Shown here: positions 35,513-43,531 of the stretch, one piece after another
How positions within the stretch are numbered: position 1 is the first letter of the stretch
How the letters are laid out: each line of letters starts with the position of its first letter
Assembly: GCF_001612845.1 (NCBI RefSeq)
Contig: NZ_BDBF01000033.1
Span: 1 to 64,000, forward strand
Direction of reading: 5' to 3'
DNA: 64,000 nt
DNA from: Nocardia elegans NBRC 108235
GTDB taxonomy: Bacteria; Actinomycetota; Actinomycetes; Mycobacteriales; Mycobacteriaceae
The notes under the pieces: generated by a model
Told to the model about the DNA's origin: nothing
What the model saw: only the letters and a program-made list of their open reading frames with translations
The model's database searches: none
Program-made: the position numbers and the translations under genes

Positions 35513-36676
35513 ATGCGAGAGGGGCTGCGGGAGTTCGGGCGAAGGCTGATCGGCAACGATCCCGACGCCAGCCCGTTGATGCGTTCGATCGGCGCGACGC
35601 TGCTCGCGGCCAATCTGGTGTTCAACCACCGGGGAGCGCCGGCGGCGTGGCTGTGGGCGGTGCTGGTGGCCGCCTATGCCGGGTGGCTCGTGTTCGCGGT
35701 GGTCGAATCCCGGTATCCCCGGATGGCCACCCTGGCGTTGACCTGGTGCGCCTTGTCGAGCGCGGCGGTCGTCGGAGCGGCCCCGGACATTTCCGCGTTC
35801 ATCATGCTGTGCGCGGCGGCCAGTGTGCTCGCCCAGCAGTTCCGGTCCGCTACGCGAATCATCCTGCTCGGCTTCGCGGCACAGGTCGCGGTTCTGATCG
35901 CCGGTTGTGCGGCGGCCGGGAAGAGCCTCGGCGACCTGCTGACCTATGTCGGCGTGCTCGTCATACTGCTGCTGCTCGGTTTGTATCGCCGACAGCATCG
36001 ACTGCGCGTACGCCAGACCCAGCTGCTGCTCGAACAGACGCGGCGCGCACAGGACGAACAGGCCCGGGCGGCCGCGCTGGACGAACGTGCCCGGATCGCG
36101 CGGGAATTGCACGATGTACTGGCACATTCGCTGGGAGCACTGGGTATGCAGTTGGAGGTCGCGGAGCTGCTGCTCGACGAAAGGGGCGATATACCGGGCG
36201 CATTGGCGCATGTACGGCGCTCGCACCGGCTGGCCCGCGACGGATTGATCGAGGCGCGCGGTGCGGTGGCCGCGCTGCGCGGCGACATGCCACCGCTGCC
36301 CGATGCCGTGCGTGAACTGGTCGAGAGTTATCGGCGCGATCACCGGATGACGGTGGAACTGCGCTGCGACGGCCCCGCCCGGCCGGTGGATTCGGGTGCC
36401 GCGGTATCGCTGCTGCGCACCCTGCGCGAGGCCCTGACGAATGCCGCCAAGCACGCACCGGGCCGGCCGGTGCGGGTCGCGCTCGAGTTCGCGGCCGACG
36501 AGGTGCGACTGTCGGTGCGAAACGCGTTCGCGGAGCAGACGAATCGCGAGCCGCTGCCCGGCGGCGGGTACGGTCTGACCGGGATGCGTGAGCGGATCGC
36601 ATTGGCCGGGGGCACGCTGTCGTCCGGTGCGGCCGACGGCGAATGGGTTGTGACAGCGGAGGTTCCGATTGAGTGA
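35513..36676 (+). CDS. NarL-type sensor histidine kinase
   Basis: This 387-aa kinase has an N-terminal set of about five hydrophobic helices (residues ~25-160) and no large extracellular loop, followed by a HisKA_3 segment (DERARIARELHDVLAHSLGALGM) with His200 as phosphate acceptor. An HATPase domain follows with EALTNAAKHAPG and GYGLTGMRERIALAGG. ATG 35513 has an ideal AGGAGG. The last eight bases overlap the response regulator gene, so the two are translationally linked. Confidence 0.93.
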   Translation: MREGLREFGRRLIGNDPDASPLMRSIGATLLAANLVFNHRGAPAAWLWAVLVAAYAGWLVFAVVESRYPRMATLALTWCALSSAAVVGAAPDISAFIMLCAAASVLAQQFRSATRIILLGFAAQVAVLIAGCAAAGKSLGDLLTYVGVLVILLLLGLYRRQHRLRVRQTQLLLEQTRRAQDEQARAAALDERARIARELHDVLAHSLGALGMQLEVAELLLDERGDIPGALAHVRRSHRLARDGLIEARGAVAALRGDMPPLPDAVRELVESYRRDHRMTVELRCDGPARPVDSGAAVSLLRTLREALTNAAKHAPGRPVRVALEFAADEVRLSVRNAFAEQTNREPLPGGGYGLTGMRERIALAGGTLSSGAADGEWVVTAEVPIE

Positions 36677-37361
36677 GGGACAGGAACCGCTCCGGGTGCT
36701 GGTGGTCGACGACCAGCAGGTGATGCGTGAGGGTCTGGTCGCACTGCTGGGACTGGTCGACGAGGTGATCGTGGTCGGCGCCGCGGGGGACGGGGAACAG
36801 GCACTGCGAGCGGTGGCGGAGACCGATCCGGACGTGGTGCTCATGGATCTGCGGATGCCCGTACTCGACGGCGTCGAGGCGACCCGCCGGATCGCGGGCG
36901 GCCATCCCGGGACCGCGGTACTGGTACTGACCACCTACGCCGACGACGCCTCGATCGTGAGCGCGCTGCGTGCGGGCGCGCGCGGCTACCTCACCAAGGA
37001 CGCCGGCCGGGCGGAGATCGTCGCCGCCATCCGTGCAGCGGCGGCCGGGCAGTCCACCTTCGACGCCACGGTGTCCCAGCGGCTGGTGGACGCCCTGATC
37101 GGAGCACGGGACCGGCCGGCGCCGAGCGCGCCCGCCGCCGGTACGCCGAATCCCGACGGCCTCACCGCTCGCGAGGCGGAGGTCGTCTCGCTGATCACGC
37201 GTGGACTGAGCAACGCCGAAATAGCCGCCCACCTGTTCGTCTCGCCGGCGACGGTGAAAACTCACATCAACAACGCCTTCGCCAAGATCGGCGCCCGCAA
37301 CCGTGCCGACGCCGTCCGCTACGGCTACCGCCACGGCCTGGCCGACCCGACCGCAGACTGA
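36669..37361 (+). CDS. NarL-type response regulator
   Basis: This 230-aa regulator has a receiver domain with acidic pocket Asp14-Asp15 and phosphoacceptor Asp60 (VVLMDLRMP), and a C-terminal LuxR helix-turn-helix (LTAREAEVVSLITRGLSNAEIAAHLFVSPATVKTHI). It begins at TTG 36669: GGAGG lies six bases upstream and no better start exists. It overlaps the kinase gene by eight bases. It should be activated by the preceding kinase; the target genes are not visible here. Confidence 0.92.
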   Translation: MSEGQEPLRVLVVDDQQVMREGLVALLGLVDEVIVVGAAGDGEQALRAVAETDPDVVLMDLRMPVLDGVEATRRIAGGHPGTAVLVLTTYADDASIVSALRAGARGYLTKDAGRAEIVAAIRAAAAGQSTFDATVSQRLVDALIGARDRPAPSAPAAGTPNPDGLTAREAEVVSLITRGLSNAEIAAHLFVSPATVKTHINNAFAKIGARNRADAVRYGYRHGLADPTAD

Positions 37362-37424
37362 GGTGGTGGCCCTGTGCTACGCGACACCCGAGCCCAGGAC
37401 GCCGAAACCAGTAGAGTGCCCATC

Positions 37425-37955
37425 ATGCGATTGACGGCGGCGATTGTCACCGGGACGGCTCTCGCGGCACTGCTGGCGGGCTGCGGTTCGGGCGACAAGT
37501 CCGACAGTGATTCCCCGTCGGTTCGTCCGCCCGCGAAGGTGGCGGCGCTGGGTCCGTTCGCGGGGGAGTGCGGGCATGTCACCGATGACGAGGTCCGGAA
37601 TCTGGGTGGGCTCGGTCAGATCTCGCAGGTGTTCAAGAATTCGGTCGGCTGCAATTGGCAGGCCGGCGGAATCGGCGGTCCCAGCGTGACGTTCGCGTCG
37701 TATCGGGGCAGTCCGATCGGACGGGAGAAGGCGTGGGTGACCGCGCAGGGCCGCAATCCGGAGTCGATCGAGGTCGGCGGGCATCAGGGTTTCCAGGATG
37801 CGAGCCCGGACGGCACCATCTGTGACTTCGCGGTGCAGCTGGGCGACGACTTCTTCGAATGGTCGACCTCGGCCGGCGCATTCGGGCAGGTGTCGACGAC
37901 ACCGTGCGACAAGAACCGCAAACTGGCCGAACTGACCGTGCAGCGGCTGAAGTGA
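37425..37955 (+). CDS. DUF3558 lipoprotein
   Basis: This 176-aa protein has a lipoprotein signal ending LLAGC near residue 20, then a charged linker and a DUF3558 domain (VTDDEVRNLGGLGQISQVFKNSVGCNWQ... ICDFAVQLGDDFFEW). Three further cysteines are suited to disulphides. DUF3558 lipoproteins are common in Nocardia and other Mycobacteriales and are cell-surface proteins of unknown function. The start at 37425 is the one that begins the signal; the frame is open to 37374. A second gene of the same family follows 11 bp later. Confidence 0.82.
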   Translation: MRLTAAIVTGTALAALLAGCGSGDKSDSDSPSVRPPAKVAALGPFAGECGHVTDDEVRNLGGLGQISQVFKNSVGCNWQAGGIGGPSVTFASYRGSPIGREKAWVTAQGRNPESIEVGGHQGFQDASPDGTICDFAVQLGDDFFEWSTSAGAFGQVSTTPCDKNRKLAELTVQRLK

Positions 37956-37966
37956 GGGCGGCTGAA

Positions 37967-38539
37967 ATGAGCAACGGCATGCGTGATCAGGGCCGCGTCC
38001 GGCGCGGCGTGCGTGCGGGCGGGATCGCGGTCCTCGCACTCGCGGTCGGGCTGACGGTAGGCGGCTGCGGTCGCACGGTCTCGGGAACCGCGTTGCCGGC
38101 GGGTAGCGGCGGCGGCGTGAACATGAACTTCGACAAGTTGCTGCGCGAATGCGAGGTCGTCAAACAGGACGACATCGCCAAGGCGACCGGTGCCCAGGAC
38201 GCACAGGGTTCGTTCAACGGCGCGGTGTGCATGTGGGATCTGTCGGGTACGCCCGGCGGCGACGGTATGGCCACGCTGAACTGGTACGAGATGGGTTCGC
38301 TGCCGAACGAGAAGGCCAACAACGATCGGCTCGGCTACACCACCACCGATGTGAACGTGCAGGGCCGGCGCTCGCTGCAGGTCCAGCGGCCGGGCGATCC
38401 GGATTCGTGCGGTGTGATGGCGCCGGCCGCGGACACCGGGATCATCGGCTGGTGGGTGAACTACCGGCCGGGTGGTCATCCGGATCCGTGTGCCGGGGCG
38501 AAGAAGCTGGCGGAGTTGACCTTGAACCTGGCGCGCTGA
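37967..38539 (+). CDS. DUF3558 lipoprotein
   Basis: This 190-aa lipoprotein starts at ATG 37967 with GAGGG upstream. The signal ends with VGLTVGGC. The mature part has Cys/Trp-rich strands in the DUF3558 order (LLRECEVVKQDDIAKATGAQ, NGAVCMWDLSG, GWWVNYRPGG). It is in tandem with the gene above, so the pair probably arose by duplication and is co-transcribed. The function is unknown. Nothing else in the local context suggests a pathway. Confidence 0.82.
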   Translation: MSNGMRDQGRVRRGVRAGGIAVLALAVGLTVGGCGRTVSGTALPAGSGGGVNMNFDKLLRECEVVKQDDIAKATGAQDAQGSFNGAVCMWDLSGTPGGDGMATLNWYEMGSLPNEKANNDRLGYTTTDVNVQGRRSLQVQRPGDPDSCGVMAPAADTGIIGWWVNYRPGGHPDPCAGAKKLAELTLNLAR

Positions 38540-38988
38540 GCGAATGTCGTTCGGCGCCCGGGGTCTTCGCGCGGTGTCGCAGGACCGGGTCCCGGGCGAT
38601 CGTCGCCTCGCCACCCCGGCCGCGCCGCGCGGGTGGCCTCGAGAGATAGTGAAAACGCATAGTCGGTGGTGGGCCGGGGCCTGCGGACCCCACTTTTGCC
38701 CCCCGCCGCGCCGACGGGTATCGTGGATCGCTGTGCCCGGAAGCGTGCGGGCAGGTTTGTGCGTAGAACGTAAGCCAGCGAGAGCGGCCGACCGTTTCAG
38801 CGTGCCCGGAAAAGTAGGCATGTACTGCGCGCGACACGCCCGACCTCGGGACGCGTGGAAACGCGATCCGGGCAAGTGGTGACAGCTCTATGACGTCGGT
38901 GTGAACTCCGGGGAATCGGGCAGCACCGCCGACAAACAGACATCGAAGAGTTCCAGACACCTGGTTACTGAATAAGGAAAGCCGGTAT
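38540..38988 (+). promoter_or_regulatory. Long gap upstream of rpsL with promoter and leader
   Basis: 449 bp without a convincing gene. It must hold the rpsL-operon promoter(s) and a 5' leader, as is typical for the str operon. A GGGGCC..GGACCCC dyad followed by ACTTTT (38674-38696) may end the lipoprotein transcript. The 112-aa ORF at 38544-38882 is not accepted because its codons look unconstrained. A strong ribosome site (AAGGAAAG) precedes the rpsL start. Confidence 0.5.
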
Positions 38989-39363
38989 ATGCCAACCATC
39001 AACCAGCTGGTCCGCAAGGGTCGTCGCGACAAGGTCGCCAAGACCAAGACTGCGGCCCTGAAGGGGAGCCCGCAGCGTCGTGGCGTGTGCACCCGCGTGT
39101 ACACCACGACCCCGAAGAAGCCGAACTCCGCGCTGCGTAAGGTTGCGCGTGTTCGCCTGACCAGCGCGGTCGAGGTCACGGCTTACATCCCGGGCGAGGG
39201 TCACAACCTGCAGGAGCACTCGATGGTGCTCGTTCGCGGTGGTCGTGTGAAGGACCTCCCCGGTGTGCGCTACAAGATCATCCGCGGCTCGCTCGACACC
39301 CAGGGTGTGAAGAACCGCAAGCAGGCCCGCAGCCGCTACGGCGCCAAGAAGGAGAAGAGCTGA
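38989..39363 (+). CDS. rpsL: 30S ribosomal protein S12
   Basis: This is a 124-aa S12 of standard length. The streptomycin-sensitive residues Lys43 (in TTTPKKPNS) and Lys88 (GGRVKDLPG) are both wild-type, so resistance through the usual rpsL mutations is absent. It is followed directly by rpsG (1-bp gap), then fusA and tuf, the normal str operon order. Codon use is that of a highly expressed gene. The 5' leader holds the promoter. Confidence 0.99.
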   Translation: MPTINQLVRKGRRDKVAKTKTAALKGSPQRRGVCTRVYTTTPKKPNSALRKVARVRLTSAVEVTAYIPGEGHNLQEHSMVLVRGGRVKDLPGVRYKIIRGSLDTQGVKNRKQARSRYGAKKEKS

Positions 39364-39364
39364 T

Positions 39365-39835
39365 ATGCCACGCAAGGGCCCCGCACCCAAGCGTCCGCTG
39401 ATCAACGATCCGGTCTACGGATCGCCGCTGGTCACTCAGCTGGTCAACAAGATCCTGCTGGACGGCAAGAAGTCGACCGCCGAGCGCATCGTCTACGGTG
39501 CCCTCGAGCAGGCGCGCGAGAAGACCGGCACCGATCCGGTCGTCACCCTCAAGCGTGCGCTCGACAACGTGAAGCCCGCCCTCGAGGTGAAGCCGCGTCG
39601 TGTCGGTGGCGCCACCTACCAGGTCCCGGTCGAGGTTCGTCCGGGGCGCGCCAACACCCTGGCGCTGCGCTGGCTGGTCAACTACTCGCGCGCGCGTCGT
39701 GAGAAGACCATGATCGAGCGTCTGGCCAACGAGCTGCTGGATGCGAGCAACGGTCTGGGCGCTTCGGTGAAGCGTCGCGAGGACACCCACAAGATGGCCG
39801 AGTCCAACCGGGCGTTCGCGCACTACCGCTGGTGA
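39365..39835 (+). CDS. rpsG: 30S ribosomal protein S7
   Basis: This 156-aa S7 starts MPRKGPAPKRPL and ends DTHKMAESNRAFAHYRW, both standard. It binds the 3' domain of 16S rRNA and starts assembly of the small-subunit head. It is tightly coupled to rpsL, with one base between stop and start. A 205-bp gap to fusA may include a second promoter. Confidence 0.99.
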   Translation: MPRKGPAPKRPLINDPVYGSPLVTQLVNKILLDGKKSTAERIVYGALEQAREKTGTDPVVTLKRALDNVKPALEVKPRRVGGATYQVPVEVRPGRANTLALRWLVNYSRARREKTMIERLANELLDASNGLGASVKRREDTHKMAESNRAFAHYRW

Positions 39836-40040
39836 TTGGTCACCCGGTCCGCCGGTGAAGGAACGGCGCCGGGAGGCGAGTCACAGTCGGGTGCGGCACG
39901 TGCTCAGCAGGGCACCAATCAGCCGCACCCGACGTTGACATAGTGATGGCCAGGGGCCCGCATCGAAGCGGAACCGCCCGGGCCGTTCCCGAAAATCCCA
40001 ACTAGCTGATCGCTAACAGAGCAGAGCGGGGAAGATTTCC

Positions 40041-42143
40041 GTGGCACAGGACGTGCTCACCGACCTCAACAAGGTCCGCAACATCGGCATCATGGCTCAC
40101 ATCGATGCCGGCAAGACGACCACTACCGAACGAATCCTGTTCTACACCGGTGTGAACTACAAGATCGGTGAGACCCACGACGGTGCGTCGACCACCGACT
40201 GGATGGAGCAGGAGCAGGAACGCGGCATCACCATCACCTCGGCGGCGGTGACGTGTTTCTGGAACCAGAACCAGATCAACATCATCGACACCCCCGGCCA
40301 CGTCGACTTCACCGTCGAGGTGGAGCGTTCGCTGCGTGTGCTCGACGGCGCCGTCGCGGTGTTCGACGGTAAAGAGGGCGTCGAGCCGCAGTCGGAGCAG
40401 GTGTGGCGTCAGGCCGACAAGTACGACGTGCCGCGTATCTGCTTCGTCAACAAGATGGACAAGCTGGGCGCGGACTTCTACTTCACCGTGCAGACCATCA
40501 AGGACCGTCTCGGTGCGAAGCCGCTCGTCATCCAGCTGCCGATCGGCGCGGAGGACACCTTCGAGGGCATCGTCGACCTGGTCGAGATGAACGCCAAGGT
40601 GTGGACCGGCGAGACCAAGCTCGGTGAGAAGTACGAGGTCACCGAGATCCCGGCCGACCTGAAGGAGAAGGCCGAGCAGTACCGCCAGGAGCTGCTCGAG
40701 ACCGTCGCCGAGTCGGACGAGGCGCTGCTGGAGAAGTTCTTCGGTGGCGAGGAGCTCACGATCGACGAGATCAAGGGCGCCATCCGGAAGCTGACCGTCG
40801 CCTCGGAGCTGTACCCGGTGCTGTGTGGTTCGGCGTTCAAGAACAAGGGCGTGCAGCCCATGCTCGACGCCGTCGTGGACTACCTGCCCTCGCCGCTGGA
40901 CGTCGAGAACGTGCAGGGTCACGTGCCCGGCAAGGAAGACGAGATCATCACTCGTAAGCCGAGCGCCGACGAGCCGTTCGCCGCGCTGGCGTTCAAGATC
41001 GCCGTGCACCCGTTCTTCGGCAAGCTGACCTACGTCCGCGTCTACTCGGGCAAGGTCGACTCCGGCGCCCAGGTCATCAACGCGACCAAGGGCAAGAAGG
41101 AGCGTCTGGGCAAGCTGTTCCAGATGCACTCCAACAAGGAGAACCCGGTCCCGCAGGTTTCCGCCGGCCACATCTACGCGGTCATCGGCCTGAAGGACAC
41201 CACCACGGGTGACACCCTGTGCGATCCGCAGAACCAGATCGTGCTGGAGTCCATGACCTTCCCGGACCCGGTCATCGAGGTCTCGATCGAGCCCAAGACC
41301 AAGTCCGACCAGGAGAAGCTGGGCACCGCGATCCAGAAGCTGGCCGAAGAGGACCCGACCTTCTCCGTGAAGCTGGATGCCGAAACCGGCCAGACCGTCA
41401 TCGGCGGTATGGGCGAGCTTCACCTCGACATCCTCGTCGACCGGATGAAGCGCGAGTTCAAGGTCGAGGCGAACGTCGGTAAGCCGCAGGTCGCGTACCG
41501 CGAGACGATCACCAAGCCGGTCGAGAAGCTCGAGTACACGCACAAGAAGCAGACCGGTGGTTCGGGCCAGTTCGCCCGCGTCATCATCGGCCTGGAGCCC
41601 TTCACCGGCGAGGACGGCGCGACCTACGAGTTCGAGAACAAGGTCACCGGTGGCCGCGTTCCGCGCGAGTACATCCCGTCGGTGGACGCCGGCATCCAGG
41701 ACTCCATGCAGTACGGTGTCCTCGCCGGTTACCCGCTGGTCAACCTGAAGGCCACCCTGCTCGACGGCGCCTACCACGAGGTCGACTCCTCGGAAATGGC
41801 GTTCAAGATCGCGGGTTCGATGGCGCTGAAGGAAGCGGCCCGTAAGGCCGGTCCGGTGATCCTCGAGCCGCTCATGGCGGTCGAGGTCATCACGCCCGAG
41901 GACTACATGGGCGATGTGATCGGCGACCTGAACTCCCGCCGTGGCCAGATCCAGGCCATGGAGGAACGCAGTGGTGCCCGTGTCGTCAAGGCGCTGGTTC
42001 CGCTCTCGGAGATGTTCGGTTACATCGGTGACCTGCGGTCGAAGACCCAGGGCCGGGCGAACTACTCCATGGTGTTCGATTCGTACGCGGAGGTTCCGGC
42101 CAACGTGGCGAAGGAGATCATCGCCAAGGCGACCGGCGAGTAA
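40041..42143 (+). CDS. fusA: Elongation factor G
   Basis: This 700-aa translocase starts at GTG 40041 with GGGGAAG upstream. G1 is AHIDAGKT at 19-26, then DTPGHVDF and NKMDK. Domains IV and V are complete (GSGQFARVIIGLEP, GYIGDLRSKTQGRANYSMVF). It drives translocation of tRNA-mRNA on the ribosome. The length is normal; fusidic acid sites were not checked one by one. It is followed by tuf after 116 bp. Confidence 0.99.
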   Translation: MAQDVLTDLNKVRNIGIMAHIDAGKTTTTERILFYTGVNYKIGETHDGASTTDWMEQEQERGITITSAAVTCFWNQNQINIIDTPGHVDFTVEVERSLRVLDGAVAVFDGKEGVEPQSEQVWRQADKYDVPRICFVNKMDKLGADFYFTVQTIKDRLGAKPLVIQLPIGAEDTFEGIVDLVEMNAKVWTGETKLGEKYEVTEIPADLKEKAEQYRQELLETVAESDEALLEKFFGGEELTIDEIKGAIRKLTVASELYPVLCGSAFKNKGVQPMLDAVVDYLPSPLDVENVQGHVPGKEDEIITRKPSADEPFAALAFKIAVHPFFGKLTYVRVYSGKVDSGAQVINATKGKKERLGKLFQMHSNKENPVPQVSAGHIYAVIGLKDTTTGDTLCDPQNQIVLESMTFPDPVIEVSIEPKTKSDQEKLGTAIQKLAEEDPTFSVKLDAETGQTVIGGMGELHLDILVDRMKREFKVEANVGKPQVAYRETITKPVEKLEYTHKKQTGGSGQFARVIIGLEPFTGEDGATYEFENKVTGGRVPREYIPSVDAGIQDSMQYGVLAGYPLVNLKATLLDGAYHEVDSSEMAFKIAGSMALKEAARKAGPVILEPLMAVEVITPEDYMGDVIGDLNSRRGQIQAMEERSGARVVKALVPLSEMFGYIGDLRSKTQGRANYSMVFDSYAEVPANVAKEIIAKATGE

Positions 42144-42259
42144 TCGCAGTCGGGGCGGATTTGCGAGAATCCGCCCCGTATCGGTCGCGTACGACCCCCT
42201 GTAAATACAAACCGCACTGCTGCACAAAAGCACGCACTAACTAGTCCAGGAGGACAACA

Positions 42260-43450
42260 GTGGCGAAGGCGAAGTTCGAGCGGACGAAGCCCCACGTCAA
42301 CATCGGCACCATCGGTCACGTCGACCACGGCAAGACCACGTTGACTGCCGCCATCACCAAGGTGCTGGCCGACAAGTACCCGGACCTGAACCAGAGCTTC
42401 GCGTTCGACCAGATCGACAAGGCTCCGGAGGAGAAGGCTCGTGGTATCACGATCAACATCTCCCACGTCGAGTACCAGACCGAGAAGCGTCACTACGCGC
42501 ACGTCGACGCCCCCGGTCACGCCGACTACATCAAGAACATGATCACCGGTGCGGCCCAGATGGACGGCGCCATCCTGGTCGTGGCCGCCACCGACGGCCC
42601 GATGCCGCAGACCCGTGAGCACGTGCTGCTCGCCCGTCAGGTCGGCGTGCCCTACATCCTGGTCGCGCTGAACAAGTCGGACATGGTCGACGACGAGGAG
42701 ATCCTCGAGCTCGTCGAGATGGAGGTCCGCGAGCTGCTGGCCGCCCAGGAGTTCGACGAGGAGGCTCCGGTCGTCCGCGTCTCCGGCCTGAAGGCCCTCG
42801 AGGGTGACGAGAAGTGGGTCGAGTCGATCGTCGAGCTGATGAACGCCGTCGACGAGTCCATCCCGGACCCGGTCCGTGAGACCGACAAGCCGTTCCTGAT
42901 GCCGATCGAGGACGTCTTCACCATCACCGGTCGTGGCACCGTGGTCACCGGTCGTGTCGAGCGTGGCGTGATCAACGTCAACGAAGAGGTCGAGATCGTG
43001 GGTATCCGCGAGAAGACCACCAAGACCACCATCACCGGCATCGAGATGTTCCGCAAGCTGCTGGACCAGGGCCAGGCCGGTGACAACGTCGGTCTGCTGG
43101 TGCGTGGTATCAAGCGCGAAGATGTCGAGCGTGGTCAGGTCGTCATCAAGCCGGGTACCACCACCCCGCACACCGAGTTCGAGGGCCAGGCGTACATCCT
43201 GTCGAAGGACGAGGGCGGCCGCCACACCCCGTTCTTCAACAACTACCGCCCGCAGTTCTACTTCCGCACCACCGACGTGACCGGCGTCGTGACCCTCCCC
43301 GAGGGCACCGAGATGGTCATGCCGGGCGACAACACCGAGATGAGCGTCAAGCTGATCCAGCCGGTCGCCATGGAAGAGGGCCTGCGCTTCGCGATCCGCG
43401 AGGGTGGCCGCACCGTCGGCGCCGGCCGCGTCACCAAGGTCATCAAGTGA
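42260..43450 (+). CDS. tuf: Elongation factor Tu
   Basis: This is a 396-aa EF-Tu. G1 is GHVDHGKT at 19-26, then DAPGHADY and NKSD. GTG 42260 has a perfect AGGAGG. It delivers aminoacyl-tRNA to the ribosome. Only one tuf is seen in this window, at the normal place after fusA. It ends with a terminator at 43486. Confidence 0.99.
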   Translation: MAKAKFERTKPHVNIGTIGHVDHGKTTLTAAITKVLADKYPDLNQSFAFDQIDKAPEEKARGITINISHVEYQTEKRHYAHVDAPGHADYIKNMITGAAQMDGAILVVAATDGPMPQTREHVLLARQVGVPYILVALNKSDMVDDEEILELVEMEVRELLAAQEFDEEAPVVRVSGLKALEGDEKWVESIVELMNAVDESIPDPVRETDKPFLMPIEDVFTITGRGTVVTGRVERGVINVNEEVEIVGIREKTTKTTITGIEMFRKLLDQGQAGDNVGLLVRGIKREDVERGQVVIKPGTTTPHTEFEGQAYILSKDEGGRHTPFFNNYRPQFYFRTTDVTGVVTLPEGTEMVMPGDNTEMSVKLIQPVAMEEGLRFAIREGGRTVGAGRVTKVIK

Positions 43451-43485
43451 CTTTGTGATCGGCCGTCACGACATGTGACAGCATG

Positions 43486-43519
43486 AAAAGGGCCGTTCCC
43501 CTCGGGGAGCGGCCCTTTT
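43486..43519 (+). terminator. Terminator of the str operon
   Basis: AAAAGGGCCGTTCCCC pairs with GGGGAGCGGCCCTTTT (one T-G wobble), with a four-base effective loop and a natural A-rich/T-rich base. It lies 36 bp after the tuf stop and 13 bp from the stop of the converging disordered-protein gene, so it can end both transcripts. Confidence 0.9.
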
Positions 43520-43531
43520 CGCGTCGCTGGA

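Noticed and set aside
38544..38882. 112-aa ORF upstream of rpsL
   Set aside because: No ribosome site, and Arg/Pro-rich without motifs. The region fits an rpsL promoter and leader.
40002..42233. 743-aa open frame on the minus strand across fusA (and a similar one across tuf at 42062-43225)
   Set aside because: Antisense shadow of highly expressed genes; no motif and no ribosome site.
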